A stretch of 64,000 nt of DNA, taken from contig NZ_CP014639.1 of the NCBI RefSeq assembly GCF_001653975.1, forward strand, positions 496,001-560,000, in the 5' to 3' direction. The position numbers were made by a program, and so were the translations under genes. Each line of letters starts with the position of its first letter. The first letter of the stretch is position 1. The notes below the pieces were generated by a model. The model made no database searches, was not told the origin of the DNA, and worked only from the letters and a program-made list of their open reading frames with translations. Positions 1 through 10,143 of this stretch are shown piece by piece. The stretch comes from Candidatus Chlamydia sanziniae (GTDB lineage: Bacteria; Chlamydiota; Chlamydiia; Chlamydiales; Chlamydiaceae).

Positions 1-101
1 TACGATTCGCCTAGTTTGTAGGAGCTGATGTAAAAGAAACGATGTTTTCTTTATAAACTAAGAAGACAAAAGTGCTTATGCCATTTGCAAGAGAAACAGA
101 A

Positions 102-545
102 ATGCAGCGGACTTGTTGGAAATGTGAAGGTAATGTCTCTATGCACGTACCCCAATGTCCCTATTGTAGTGCATTTCTTCAGGATCCTCCGGTGTCTTCA
201 GGAGAATTTTCTTCTTGTCATATCTCATTTCCCGAGAATCCTAATAAAAAAGAAACTGAAGATCTCTTTGCTGTTTCCTCAGAAGATTGGGAAGCTGTTC
301 TAAATGACCAGAGCAAGAGTAAAAATCCTAAAGAAGAAGAATCTCTTCAGTGGGCCTGGCTTGAGTCTTGGCCTCTTGTTGCTCTATTCTTAGGTGCGGG
401 TTTATTAGCTTTTGCTTTGCTGATTTTACTTTTTGCTACAGATCAAGGACTTATTATGATTTGGCCTAAAAATCGTGCCTATATCTATGGTATATTCGGC
501 ATGATTATTGCTTATCGGGGATACCGTAAGCTCTCTAACTCATAA
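102..545 (+). CDS. Zinc-ribbon membrane protein of unknown function (CT556-type)
   Basis: Small protein opening with a four-cysteine zinc-ribbon pattern: CWKC, then CPYC about ten residues later. A hydrophilic acidic linker follows, then two hydrophobic segments near the C-terminus (starting WPLVALFL and YIYGIFGMII), so the ribbon probably sits on the cytoplasmic face of a membrane. The reading frame is open further upstream (GTG at 72, ATG at 78). I prefer ATG 102 because it gives MQRTCWKC with a purine-rich stretch 5' of it, but none of the three starts has a strong ribosome binding site. It converges on the SNF2 gene with a 27-base gap. By position it matches C. trachomatis CT556. I do not know its function. 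Confidence 0.7.
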   Translation: MQRTCWKCEGNVSMHVPQCPYCSAFLQDPPVSSGEFSSCHISFPENPNKKETEDLFAVSSEDWEAVLNDQSKSKNPKEEESLQWAWLESWPLVALFLGAGLLAFALLILLFATDQGLIMIWPKNRAYIYGIFGMIIAYRGYRKLSNS

Positions 546-572
546 AATTCTTCTAGAGTATTCTATTCCTTT

Positions 573-3500
573 TTAGAGGAGTCTTTCCTTACCTTTAGTA
601 GTCTCTTCTGTTTCGCTAAGCTCATCTTTGTATGAAAGTATAGTTAACAAATCTTCGCGATTGAGCATATGTAAAATGTTGGAATCTTGAGAGGCAATAA
701 TTTTGTCTAATAAGCGAATTTTTTTCTCAATAAGACAGTGAATACGTTCTTCTAAAGTATTTTCTGTAATTAATTTATAAATGAAGACAGTATTTTTTTG
801 TCCGATTCTGTGCACCCTATCTAAGGCTTGATTTTCTTTGGCAGGATTCCACCAACGGTCATACATAATCACAACGTTGCCAGCAGTAAGGTTAATTCCT
901 GTTCCTGCAGCCAGTAAAGAACCTACAAAGACTTGGCATGTAGGATCGGTAGAAAACAACTCTATTTCTTCTTTGCGGTTCAAAGATTTCCCTTGAATCG
1001 AGGCATATTTAACTTTAATTTGCTCAAGGTACAAAGTAATAATACGAATCATATGAATATATTGTGAAAAGACAACAACCTTATAACCTGAACTTAGAGA
1101 ATCTTGGAGTAATTTGATAAAGGCATTCCATTTTCCAGATTGGTATTTAGGATATTGGTCAGGTTTTTTGAAAAACACTGCAGGGTGATCGCAAATTTGC
1201 TTAAGGTGATTGAGAAGCGCGAAGATGTGTAGAAAATTTGTAGGGGTCTCCTTATGATTTTCTAATTGCTGGAGGTGGCTTCGCTCTCGTTGTAAAGTTG
1301 CTAAATACAATTTTTCTTGTTCAGGAGATAGTGTACAAGAGATGATTGATTCGACTTTATCTGGTAGCTCTGGAAGCACGAGTTTTTTAGTCCTTCGCAA
1401 AATAAAGGGACGTGTCAGTTTTAACAGTAAATCCTGTGAAGGGATGATCTCTAGTTCTTCGGAGACATTCCTTTGCGTAAATAGCTTTTTAAATAAAGCA
1501 TCAGAAGGAAGATAATTCGGAAGAATAATATCTAGCAGTCCTTTGAATTCTAAAAGATTATTTTCTATGGGAGTTCCTGTAAGACCAAGTTTCATTTGCG
1601 CATCTATGCGACAAAGAATCTTATGAATTTGACTGTTTTTATTTTTTGCCATATGAATTTCATCAAAGACAGCGATGATAAAAGTTAATTTATAAAACTT
1701 AGAATAATTTTGGCGTAGAGTTCCATATGAGGTAAGAAGAACATCGCAAGACGGTAGGATTTCGGGTTTATGAGGACCATGGAAAATAAAGATGTTTAAA
1801 CCTGGAAGATGGACGTTTAAAATCTCCTCCCAATGAGGGAGTACGCTAGTAGGACATATAATTAAAAATTTAGGTTGTACAGCTTCTGGGGTTGATTGAA
1901 ATACAATATCAAGCAGTGCTGTTGCCTGGTGTGTTTTGCCCAGCCCCATTTCGTCGCAGAGTAATCCCGATAAGCGATGATTATACAAGAACCAGAGCCA
2001 GAGTAATCCACTATTTTGATAAGGACGTAGCTGATGATCTATAGAGAAGAGGTGGTGAGGAATCGGAGGCAAACATGCTGCTTTTAGCTGAGAGAAAAAT
2101 TGTAAATCGTCCGTGTTTGCTACGATATTGTTAGCCAAGGACAATGGAGCTAATGCATCGAGTTTAAAAATGTCTGTAACCGTTGTGATGATGGTATTTT
2201 GAGAAATCGTGCATTTTTGCGAAGCAAGAAATTGTCGTAGGAATTGAAAGAGATTTTGCTGCAGATCTAAAAAACCCGCTTGTGTAAAGAGATATTTTTT
2301 TTTGTTTTTTATCCCTTGCAAAACAAGATCTAGAGGAATGGATCCGAGATTTGTTTTTAAGGTAAGTTGTAAATGCAAAGGAGAAACAGGATGTGGACGT
2401 TGAATCTCTTGAATAATAAGTTCGTAGCTTTCGGGGAGACACGTTTCTGTATCGGAGAATATTACCCGGTCATGATGAAAATATTTAAAGATAAAATCAG
2501 AAACATGCTCTGCGGGGATGGATTGTGGCAGTGCACATACAGTTTGTAGGGATGTAGGAACTAAAGCAAAGCCATAGTTTTCGCGATATAAAAAATTTTC
2601 AAATAACCGACAACGGTCTTGTTCTAACCCTGGGAAAAGAGGTTGAAGATACAATCCTCCTCCTTGCGGTTGTTTATGTACTTCCATAAGAAGATCTTTT
2701 AAAGGGGGGAAAGGAGAAAAAAAACCGGAGATTTTACGTAGAGCAGCTTCATTATCTTTAATAAATGTGGGGATGTTTTCTGCTTCAATGATGAGGCCAT
2801 CTTGGATAGGAAGGTCATTTTTCTTTTGTAGAAAGAAACCTTGGTTTGTGTAGTAAGTCCATTGACCGAATCGAATTTCTGTTGCTGGAGAGTTCCCTAT
2901 ATCATAATGAAAAAGGAGGACGCCTTCTTCTGTGACATTATACGTGAGATGTCCTGGAGGACTTTCCTGTGCGAATACTTGAAATCCTGGTTCTTGAATT
3001 AAGGAGCCTGTTTCATTAAGAAACTTCTCAGCTTGATCAGGTTTAATTATAAATGTTGTTTTTGAAGAAAGTATTCCAGAAACGTGAATCAGGCCTAATG
3101 TTGGACTATAGCAATAATTAGGATAGATAAGGCTACCGTTATTTAAATCTCCGGGAATGTCTAAATACGCAGAGAAAGATAAGGAGGCATCTCGCAAAAG
3201 GTTTATGGTATACCGTAGGGGACGTTCCCGATTGTCATAGCATATTTGAGGAAGTAATTTGTCCTTAATTTTTTTCGGAAGTAGAGGAATTACGTAAATA
3301 GACAAGGAGATTGCTTGGGAAAGAGGAAGGAGTTCTTGGCGTCCGGTAAGGTAGGATACCTTACCGATTTTAGTGATTCGAGCAGTTGGAGAGGTGTTTT
3401 TAATTTCAATTGGATGAATAGTAAAGTCTATTTTTGCTTGCTTTGGAGAAACATGGACGGAACTAATCGTGAAATCTTCAGAGTTCGTTCTTAAAGATGT

Positions 3501-4181
3501 GTGGATAATATCAAGCTTAGGAAATACATGTTCGAGGGTAGAAAAATCTAAAATTTCAATCTTTAGAGAGAAACCTTCCCAATGCAAGGTAAAATATGAA
3601 GGAAAACCTTGGGGACTCTCTGTAATGTCTAAGCGGGCACCTGCTTCCTGAAAGAAAAAAAATGTTTTTGCTATCCGATAAAGAGAAGATTGTAGAAAGG
3701 TAGTTTCTGTATAGGTACTAGGTTCTTCAAAGGCATGAATTATAGAAAGCCATTTTTTGAAAGCTTTATTTGATAAACAGGTGAGTCCTAGCGTGGCGTA
3801 AGATGAGTTTAATGTATAGTGCATCTCTCCTCGAGCTTCTAAAAATATAGGCTCTAAGAAAAATTTTAGAAAAAGGTGATACCAAAAAGAATGAAGAAAC
3901 TTCTCATGAAGCGGGAGGAATCCTTGAGAATCATAAACTGCCAGATACGCCGTCATTAAATGTACACAACAATCTCCATCAGGACAACTACAAGAAGCAA
4001 AAACTAATTTGTCTGCATGATGGAATTTTAACGTACTTACCCAATAGCCTTCTGGAGAGTCTTCGTCAGGAATATGAATGGTGTAATTATCTTTAGCAAA
4101 ATCTATGCGAATCGTTTCGCGATGTGTAGCAAGATACTGCATGGCAGCTTGTTGAAAAACTACTAATGCTTCTAAGCTCAT
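573..4181 (-). CDS. SWIM-domain SNF2/Rad54-family helicase (CT555-type)
   Basis: A 1202-residue SWI2/SNF2-family ATPase. Near the N-terminus (about residues 57-70) is a SWIM zinc-finger pattern, CSCPDGDCCVH. The C-terminal half carries the SF2 helicase core: Walker A in DEMGLGKTHQ, motif II DEIH, motif III GLTGTPIEN, motif V GTGINLT and motif VI HRIGQ. Such proteins translocate on duplex DNA and remodel nucleoprotein; a role in transcription-complex recycling or in handling histone-like-protein chromatin is plausible but not shown. The middle 500 residues have no motif I recognise. It is the first of two SWIM-SNF2 proteins in this window (other at 20225). brnQ lies 30 bases upstream on the same strand. 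Confidence 0.93.
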   Translation of the reverse strand: MSLEALVVFQQAAMQYLATHRETIRIDFAKDNYTIHIPDEDSPEGYWVSTLKFHHADKLVFASCSCPDGDCCVHLMTAYLAVYDSQGFLPLHEKFLHSFWYHLFLKFFLEPIFLEARGEMHYTLNSSYATLGLTCLSNKAFKKWLSIIHAFEEPSTYTETTFLQSSLYRIAKTFFFFQEAGARLDITESPQGFPSYFTLHWEGFSLKIEILDFSTLEHVFPKLDIIHTSLRTNSEDFTISSVHVSPKQAKIDFTIHPIEIKNTSPTARITKIGKVSYLTGRQELLPLSQAISLSIYVIPLLPKKIKDKLLPQICYDNRERPLRYTINLLRDASLSFSAYLDIPGDLNNGSLIYPNYCYSPTLGLIHVSGILSSKTTFIIKPDQAEKFLNETGSLIQEPGFQVFAQESPPGHLTYNVTEEGVLLFHYDIGNSPATEIRFGQWTYYTNQGFFLQKKNDLPIQDGLIIEAENIPTFIKDNEAALRKISGFFSPFPPLKDLLMEVHKQPQGGGLYLQPLFPGLEQDRCRLFENFLYRENYGFALVPTSLQTVCALPQSIPAEHVSDFIFKYFHHDRVIFSDTETCLPESYELIIQEIQRPHPVSPLHLQLTLKTNLGSIPLDLVLQGIKNKKKYLFTQAGFLDLQQNLFQFLRQFLASQKCTISQNTIITTVTDIFKLDALAPLSLANNIVANTDDLQFFSQLKAACLPPIPHHLFSIDHQLRPYQNSGLLWLWFLYNHRLSGLLCDEMGLGKTHQATALLDIVFQSTPEAVQPKFLIICPTSVLPHWEEILNVHLPGLNIFIFHGPHKPEILPSCDVLLTSYGTLRQNYSKFYKLTFIIAVFDEIHMAKNKNSQIHKILCRIDAQMKLGLTGTPIENNLLEFKGLLDIILPNYLPSDALFKKLFTQRNVSEELEIIPSQDLLLKLTRPFILRRTKKLVLPELPDKVESIISCTLSPEQEKLYLATLQRERSHLQQLENHKETPTNFLHIFALLNHLKQICDHPAVFFKKPDQYPKYQSGKWNAFIKLLQDSLSSGYKVVVFSQYIHMIRIITLYLEQIKVKYASIQGKSLNRKEEIELFSTDPTCQVFVGSLLAAGTGINLTAGNVVIMYDRWWNPAKENQALDRVHRIGQKNTVFIYKLITENTLEERIHCLIEKKIRLLDKIIASQDSNILHMLNREDLLTILSYKDELSETEETTKGKERLL

Positions 4182-4211
4182 AATGTCATTATTGGCAAGT
4201 TCATTGTTGCT

Positions 4212-5450
4212 TCAACCTATTAATCTTAGAATGATTGTAAGAGAGAGAGTTAAATAAAACAAGGCTTGGACATAACGGAAATTCCACAATTTGTGAGCGA
4301 TATTTCCACATGCCAATACAATTAATGCAGGATAGCTTAGTTGCAATAAGGGTAAGAGCAATAAACTGATAGTTTCGAAGTTTAGGATAGAAATAAAATA
4401 TGTGGGGATCAAAGTGAGAATAACCGCGATGGGGTAATTTAATTTTTTAAAAGAAATTACTCGGGCTAGAAAATCAGCGACAATACCGACGAGGGCAATC
4501 TCCGTGGTTAGGCAGGCAATAAATATACTGGTCCCTGTAAGGATACTATTAGGCCCTAAAGCGATTGCTGAAATTTTTCCTAAAATGCACCCTTTGCTAA
4601 CATTCACTAGTAGGTCGGCGTGGCGTGCTGCAGACAAAACAAATCCTAAATAGACTGCCCCCAATAAAACTGCAGCGAGCAAAAAACCTAAAACAAGAGT
4701 ACGTCTATTTTTTTTGTTAATTTGTTGAAAACTCAAAGGAATTTCTTCATCTCCGGTATGATTTTCATGAGCAATTAATTGTCGTAAGGAGATAAGAACT
4801 ATGGAGCAGAAAAAAAAGGTTGCGAGTAAATCCATGGTATTAAAGCCTTCAATAACTCCTGCTACCCACGCTTGTTGGGCGTTAGGAGAGAAGGTATCTA
4901 TTGCGGGGTGGGGAGGAAGCATGAAACTTCGGATAAGCACCCACAAAAGTGTGATAAGCATAATGGGGGAAAATACAGATCCCAACCATTGTATCAGTCG
5001 GCTAAGTTTACAAGAGAAGATATAGATTAACACACAACAAATCAAACTAAACCAAGGAAGGCTAGGAATAAGTTTGGATGGAGGTTCCGCTAGTGAAGAT
5101 AGCGTAGCGTGGGATACAGCAATAGCGCGTGGAATGCCCCCAAAGGGTCCTATAACGCAAAGAATTGCTACAATGAAAATTATCCCGGGAAGTTTTCCTA
5201 TAGACCCAAAGAAACGTTGGTAATCTCCAGAATAAAGCAACATACTGATCAGGCCAATGAGAGGGACACAAACGGCAGTGAGTATCATACCAAAGTACGC
5301 AAACCAGGGATGTGCGTTATAATGAAATCCTAGGGCAAGAGGAAATACAATATTGCCTGCTCCAAAGAACATAGCAAAAATCGATCCTCCAATGGACCAG
5401 GTGGATAATTTTTTGTTAGATTTTTTCTTATGAGCAGATTTTTTTTTCAT
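4212..5450 (-). CDS. brnQ: Branched-chain amino acid transporter BrnQ (LIVCS family)
   Basis: A polytopic membrane protein of 412 residues with about twelve hydrophobic segments. After a lysine-rich cytoplasmic N-terminus (MKKKSAHKKKSNKK) comes the family signature GSIFAMFFGAGNIVFPLALG. LIVCS transporters import leucine, isoleucine and valine with sodium; this suits an intracellular bacterium that depends on host amino acids (family knowledge). The ATG at 5450 gives a normal family length. It is followed by the SNF2 gene 30 bases downstream and is separated from nth by about 80 AT-rich bases. Specificity could be broader, for example methionine, and cannot be read from the sequence. Confidence 0.93.
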   Translation of the reverse strand: MKKKSAHKKKSNKKLSTWSIGGSIFAMFFGAGNIVFPLALGFHYNAHPWFAYFGMILTAVCVPLIGLISMLLYSGDYQRFFGSIGKLPGIIFIVAILCVIGPFGGIPRAIAVSHATLSSLAEPPSKLIPSLPWFSLICCVLIYIFSCKLSRLIQWLGSVFSPIMLITLLWVLIRSFMLPPHPAIDTFSPNAQQAWVAGVIEGFNTMDLLATFFFCSIVLISLRQLIAHENHTGDEEIPLSFQQINKKNRRTLVLGFLLAAVLLGAVYLGFVLSAARHADLLVNVSKGCILGKISAIALGPNSILTGTSIFIACLTTEIALVGIVADFLARVISFKKLNYPIAVILTLIPTYFISILNFETISLLLLPLLQLSYPALIVLACGNIAHKLWNFRYVQALFYLTLSLTIILRLIG

Positions 5451-5529
5451 TTTCTAAACAAAGTACTAAAATGCATGAATTAAATAGTTTAAAGAATTTA
5501 TCTGTTAGAAGGCAAACAACTTTTTTATT

Positions 5530-6186
5530 TTAACAATGTTTTAGGATATGCTCAGGATTTTGAGGCGTATTACAGCCATGTTGTTTGATAAATGTACATA
5601 GGGGACAATCGTTTATCTTATGATGTCGGGCTGGACAAAATTTACGTGCGTAGTGAATCAATTGTAAATGAAGTTTTGGAGTATTTGTGTCCCCAAAGAA
5701 ACGAACCAAATCTTTTTCTACTGCTGAGGGGCTTTTTTTTTCAGAGATTTTCCAGCGCCTAGCAAGACGGAGAATATGGGTATCTACAGGGAATGTGGGA
5801 GCTCCATACGCTATGCCAAGAAAAACCGAAGCAGTTTTTCTTCCTACGCCGGGGAGCTGCATAAGGAGCTGCATATTTTTAGGAGGCTCTCCGTGATAAT
5901 CTCTCATAAGAATTTCTGATAATTCATGAATATACGAGGTTTTTCTTTTTCCAAGACCACAAGGAGCTATGAACATATAAAGTTTCTTTAAAGATAAGTT
6001 GGCCATGGCTTGGGCGTCAGGAGCTGCTGAAAATAGCTGAGGAATCACCCTGTTTACAGATTTATCTGTAGAGTTTCCTGATAAAAGAATAGCAATCAAT
6101 AGTTGAAAAGACGTTGACCACCCAACTAACGATGGCTGAGGATCAGGAAATAAGGCATTCAAGGTAGTAAGGATAAAATTACGCAT
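5530..6186 (-). CDS. nth: Endonuclease III, DNA glycosylase/AP lyase
   Basis: A 218-residue base-excision repair enzyme that removes oxidised pyrimidines and cleaves AP sites. The helix-hairpin-helix LPGVGRKTA contains the catalytic lysine, and FPVDTHILRLARR contains the catalytic aspartate. The C-terminus has four cysteines of the expected 4Fe-4S loop, but the spacing is 9-2-7 residues (C-PARHHKIND-CPLC-TFIKQHG-C) instead of the E. coli 6-2-5. The gene starts 6 bases after the mnmE stop and is probably cotranscribed with it. Confidence 0.95.
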   Translation of the reverse strand: MRNFILTTLNALFPDPQPSLVGWSTSFQLLIAILLSGNSTDKSVNRVIPQLFSAAPDAQAMANLSLKKLYMFIAPCGLGKRKTSYIHELSEILMRDYHGEPPKNMQLLMQLPGVGRKTASVFLGIAYGAPTFPVDTHILRLARRWKISEKKSPSAVEKDLVRFFGDTNTPKLHLQLIHYARKFCPARHHKINDCPLCTFIKQHGCNTPQNPEHILKHC

Positions 6187-6192
6187 AACGTT

Positions 6193-7527
6193 TTATTTTC
6201 CAATGCAAAAATTACTAAAAATTGCGCCTAAAATTTTTTCAGTAACTTCCTGCCCAGAAAGATTTTGTGTTGCTTGGATAGCTTGTCTTAAATCTAAGGC
6301 AATAATTTCTGAAGGCGCTGTTGAAATTAGCCCTTCTTCAGCTGCAAGTAGGTGCTCTGCAATTTCTGCTAATATAGTGTGATGGCGCGAAGATATTAAA
6401 AAAATTTTAGAACTTTTCCCTGATTCTTCTTGTTGCATCCAAAGTCCTAAGGCTGTTTTGAGCTCTTGGAGACCCGCGCCTGTTTTTGCTGAAACCATAA
6501 ATTGGGGTAAAGATATTTCTGTAGAGGGGAACGATACTACGGTATCTATTTTATTCCATAAAAGAAAGGAAGGTTTAGAAAAAAGGATGTTGGGAAGAGG
6601 TTCTAGAGGTTGTGTGGCGTCTAGAACCCAGAGAATTACCTGAGCCTCTTCCATCGCGGAGAGTGCTTTTTGTATCCCTTCTTTTTCTATAGGATTGTTT
6701 GTAGTTCTTTGCCCTGCGGTATCGATCAGTCGTATTCTCCTACCTTGCAATACCCAAGCTTCTTCTAATATATCGCGTGTGGTGCCAGGGATATCAGTCA
6801 CAATAGCGCGATCTTTTTGGACTAAGGCATTGAGCAAGGAAGATTTTCCTACATTAGGTTTGCCAGCAAGGATGAATTTTGTCCCTTGAGCAAGGCGTTG
6901 ACCTTCATCAAAACTATCGATGCATTCTATGACTATGTTTAGAGCTTGTCGAATCTTTTCCTTAGGGACTGTCATTTCTGGTTGCTCTTCTTCAGGAAAA
7001 TCGGCTACGATTTCGATAAACGCTAGAGCTTCGATAATCAAGTTAGTAATTTCTTGAATTTTCTTAGACAAGTGCCCTTGAAAATGGCTTTGAGCGATGC
7101 GAAATGCATCTAAATTTTCTGCAGCAATAAGATTTTGTATAGCTTCTGCTTGGATTAAGTCAATTTTTCCGTTTAGGAACGCACGTTGAGAAAATTCTCC
7201 CGGGAGTGCAGGGCGCGCTCCTTCAGCAATAAGAGCATCCAGAATTTGAGAGCAAGCAAAGAAACCTCCATGACATTGAAATTCGATAACATCCTCCCCC
7301 GTAAAAGATCGAGGAGAACGCATAACTAAGAGTAGCACTTGATCGATCGGTCTACTTTTAAATACGACTTCTCCTAGATGTACGGTATGGGAAGCATAAT
7401 CTGATATAGACCCTGAAAATACGCGATCAGCAATAACAATTGCTTGTGGGCCTGACAAACGAACAATAGCAATGCTTCCTTCACCTGGAGGAGTTGCAAT
7501 TGCAGCAATGGTATCATTTTTAAGCAT
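6193..7527 (-). CDS. mnmE: tRNA modification GTPase MnmE (TrmE/ThdF)
   Basis: A 444-residue GTPase which, with MnmG, installs the aminomethyl-type modification on U34 of certain tRNAs. The N-terminal tetrahydrofolate-binding dimerisation domain begins with [21 protein letters not shown]. The inserted G domain has P-loop [12 protein letters not shown], the switch region [12 protein letters not shown] and NKID. The protein ends FCIGK, the conserved C-(I/L/V)-G-K terminus containing the catalytic cysteine. Length is normal. It is divergent from psd, with a 150-base shared upstream region, and is followed closely by nth. Confidence 0.97.
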   Translation of the reverse strand: MLKNDTIAAIATPPGEGSIAIVRLSGPQAIVIADRVFSGSISDYASHTVHLGEVVFKSRPIDQVLLLVMRSPRSFTGEDVIEFQCHGGFFACSQILDALIAEGARPALPGEFSQRAFLNGKIDLIQAEAIQNLIAAENLDAFRIAQSHFQGHLSKKIQEITNLIIEALAFIEIVADFPEEEQPEMTVPKEKIRQALNIVIECIDSFDEGQRLAQGTKFILAGKPNVGKSSLLNALVQKDRAIVTDIPGTTRDILEEAWVLQGRRIRLIDTAGQRTTNNPIEKEGIQKALSAMEEAQVILWVLDATQPLEPLPNILFSKPSFLLWNKIDTVVSFPSTEISLPQFMVSAKTGAGLQELKTALGLWMQQEESGKSSKIFLISSRHHTILAEIAEHLLAAEEGLISTAPSEIIALDLRQAIQATQNLSGQEVTEKILGAIFSNFCIGK

Positions 7528-7620
7528 AAGGAGTGAAAAAATTGGAACAACTTTTATCTAAAATAGCAGGTTTTTGATTAAAGGGATAAGTGTCTTTTTT
7601 AAAGGGATTAGGGTTTTGAT

Positions 7621-7650
7621 TTGGCATATTTTCATTAATCTTTTTATAGT
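7621..7650 (+). promoter_or_regulatory. Candidate sigma70-type promoter of psd
   Basis: TTGGCA (7621-7626) and TATAGT (7645-7650) are separated by 18 bases in the mnmE-psd divergent region and would start transcription about 20 bases before the psd start codon. This is a motif match only; AT-rich DNA gives chance matches. Confidence 0.4.
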
Positions 7651-7677
7651 TTTCTATTTGTTATGTAGAGGAAATTT

Positions 7678-8577
7678 GTGCAGAAGCCGAAATATATTGA
7701 CCGTATTACTGGGGAGCGGGTTACTGAGCCTATATTTTATGAAAAAACCATGATGTTTTTATATAATTCCAAATTAGGTAGATGGCTAGCCGGCTTCTTT
7801 TCTACGCATCCTATTTTCTCTAGGATTTATGGCTGGGTTCAAAAGCAGTCGTGGACGCGAGGGAAAATTCGTCCTTTTGTGCAGCAGTACAACATTTCAG
7901 AAGAAGAATCAGTAAAACCTGTTTCTGCTTACACGTCATTCAATGATTTTTTTACACGCAAACTTAAACGAAAGGCGCGTCCCATCTTTCCTGGAGATAA
8001 TGTGTGTATTACTCCTGCTGATGGCAGATATCTCATCTATTCGAATGCTTCAGAGTTTGATGAGTTTGTTATTAAGTCTAAACGTTTTTCTCTTTCTAAA
8101 TTATTAGGAGATAATCAGTTGGTTAAGCTTTATGCTCAGGGGAGCATGGTATTTATACGTCTAGCACCTTTTGATTATCATCGTTTTCATTTTCCTTGTG
8201 ATTGCTTACCACAACAAACGCGCTGTATCAATGGGAGTCTTTTCTCCGTACATCCGCTAGCTATTAAGGATAATTTTATTCTTTTTTGTGAAAATAAACG
8301 TACGGCTACACTATTGGAAACTAAAGGATTTGGCAACATTCTATATTTAGAAGTTGGGGCCATGAATATAGGGTCGATTACGCAAACCTTTTCTCCTAAC
8401 CAATCCTATTGTAAAGGTGCTGAGAAAGGGTTTTTTTCTTTTGGAGGTTCTACGATTATTTTACTTTTTTTGCCCAATGTCATACGGTTTGATGAGGATC
8501 TTTTGAAGAATTCTCGGATGGGATTGGAGACACGCTGCCTTATGGGGCAATCTTTAGGACGATCCCAAAGAGAATAA
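7678..8577 (+). CDS. psd: Phosphatidylserine decarboxylase proenzyme
   Basis: Makes phosphatidylethanolamine by decarboxylating phosphatidylserine at the inner membrane. The protein (299 residues) has the family segments [20 protein letters not shown] and [12 protein letters not shown], with its histidines. The self-cleavage site is GGST near residue 260, where the serine becomes the pyruvoyl group of the alpha chain. Translation starts at GTG 7678, preceded by a good Shine-Dalgarno (GAGG about 7 bases upstream); no ATG fits better. A TPR gene follows 65 bases downstream on the same strand. Confidence 0.96.
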   Translation: MQKPKYIDRITGERVTEPIFYEKTMMFLYNSKLGRWLAGFFSTHPIFSRIYGWVQKQSWTRGKIRPFVQQYNISEEESVKPVSAYTSFNDFFTRKLKRKARPIFPGDNVCITPADGRYLIYSNASEFDEFVIKSKRFSLSKLLGDNQLVKLYAQGSMVFIRLAPFDYHRFHFPCDCLPQQTRCINGSLFSVHPLAIKDNFILFCENKRTATLLETKGFGNILYLEVGAMNIGSITQTFSPNQSYCKGAEKGFFSFGGSTIILLFLPNVIRFDEDLLKNSRMGLETRCLMGQSLGRSQRE

Positions 8578-8642
8578 AATTAGAGACTTTAAAGTTTTTT
8601 TTTGTTATTGCAAAGAAAGATAAAAGTCAAAAATCGCGAATT

Positions 8643-9968
8643 ATGTGGTTAGTCATTTTATGGATTTTAGGATTAGGCTTAGGAATAGCATTAGCTGTTA
8701 AAAGTTATTATCGCTTCCTGCATTTTCGTTGTTACGCTATTCAGGTGATTCGAGAAGTTCGTTTAAGTATGGAACTCAAAGAATGGGCTGTAGCCGAACA
8801 GCAACTTCTTCCCATTTTAAAAAAACGTTTTTATAAACGCCAATACTTGTTTGATTACATACGCATTCTCAGGGGTATGGAACGCTTTGAAGAAGCGGAA
8901 AAATTCCTTAAGGAGGCGCAAAAAATGGGCCTGCGAGGACCTTCCTTTTTTTTGGAAATTGCTTATAGGGCTTACCGTCATGGTGTGTTTAAGGAGTGTG
9001 TTAAGGCATTTTCTTTGGTCCCCAAAGAAATGTTTGAAGAGGAGGATGCAGCAAAGTATGCTTCCGCACTTGTACATTTGGGACAGCTGAATGCTGCTTG
9101 CAGTTTGATAGAACCATGGATTTCCCCTCTTTCGCATCAAGGAACTTATGTCACCATGGGGCACATTTATTTTACTTCGAAGCGTTATCAAGATGCTATA
9201 GAATTTTATAATCGTGCACAAGCTTTAGGTCCTTGTCCTGTTGAAGTAATTTATAACTTGGCTCACGCGTATCGTTTGACTGCGAATTATACCCAAGCAG
9301 GTAGATGCTTCCGCAAATTATTAACCGAGGCTCTCTATAGAGAGGAAGCTTTGTTTAATGTAGGGCTATGTGAGCAAAAACTGGGCAGGGCGAATAAAGC
9401 TCTTTTAATTTATCAAAGCAGCGATTTATGGTCTCGAGGGGATGCTCTGCTGATGAAATATGCTGCTTTAGCTGCGATGGATGTACAAGATTATTTATTG
9501 GCAGAACGTTGTTGGGGTTTAGCTCTGCGCTGTTCAACATTTGCTGAGGATTATAAATGTAGTCTGAGTTATGGCTTGAGTCTCTGCCAATTACGCAAGT
9601 ATGCAGATGCAGAGCACGTATATCGGAAGGTAATTCAGAGTTTCCCTAATTGTCCCACAGCTTGTAAAGCTTTAGCATGGCTTTGTGGTGTAGGATACGC
9701 AACCACGGTTCCTCTTGAAGAAGGGTTGGTGTATGCAAGGAAAGCAGTGCGACTGGATCATAGTTGTGAAACTTTGGAATTGTTGAGCGCGTGTGAAGCA
9801 CGTTGTGGTAATTTTGACGCTGCTTATGAAATCCAGTCATTTCTCTCAGCTCAAGATATTTTTTTAGATCAGAAAAAACGTCGTTCAAGGATTATGCGTA
9901 ACTTGCGACAAAAATTACCTCTGAATGATCATCACATTATGGAAGTGGATGCCCTACTTGCGGCATAA
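8643..9968 (+). CDS. Membrane-anchored TPR-repeat protein (CT700-type)
   Basis: A 441-residue protein with a single N-terminal hydrophobic helix (WLVILWILGLGLGIALAV) acting as an anchor or uncleaved signal. Degenerate tetratricopeptide repeats follow, for example GHIYFTSKRYQDAIEFYNRA, AHAYRLTANYTQAGRCFRK and SLCQLRKYADAEHVYRK. TPR arrays are helical protein-binding scaffolds; no enzymatic motif is visible. It lies between psd and secA on the same strand, so a role in envelope or secretion assembly is conceivable but unproven. Confidence 0.88.
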   Translation: MWLVILWILGLGLGIALAVKSYYRFLHFRCYAIQVIREVRLSMELKEWAVAEQQLLPILKKRFYKRQYLFDYIRILRGMERFEEAEKFLKEAQKMGLRGPSFFLEIAYRAYRHGVFKECVKAFSLVPKEMFEEEDAAKYASALVHLGQLNAACSLIEPWISPLSHQGTYVTMGHIYFTSKRYQDAIEFYNRAQALGPCPVEVIYNLAHAYRLTANYTQAGRCFRKLLTEALYREEALFNVGLCEQKLGRANKALLIYQSSDLWSRGDALLMKYAALAAMDVQDYLLAERCWGLALRCSTFAEDYKCSLSYGLSLCQLRKYADAEHVYRKVIQSFPNCPTACKALAWLCGVGYATTVPLEEGLVYARKAVRLDHSCETLELLSACEARCGNFDAAYEIQSFLSAQDIFLDQKKRRSRIMRNLRQKLPLNDHHIMEVDALLAA

Positions 9969-10143
9969 CTTCGCTTTTTTATAGAATAGTTTTTTTTTCA
10001 TTTTTTCGAGGTGACAGAAGATAAGTTGGGTGCCTCAGAACTTTTATTCGTTTTATTAAATCTAATGAAGTATGGTATTAGAGAACATTCTCGTAAAAGA
10101 TAATGAATTCGTATTCTAATCATTGTAGTAAATTGAACGACGT

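Noticed and set aside
1..71. Hairpin AAAGAAA...TTTCTTT near 33-52
   Set aside because: Weak A/T-only stem in AT-rich DNA, without support as a terminator.
8578..8642. ACTTTAAAGT followed by a T-run as a psd terminator
   Set aside because: Five-base palindrome with no loop; too short to be a credible stem.
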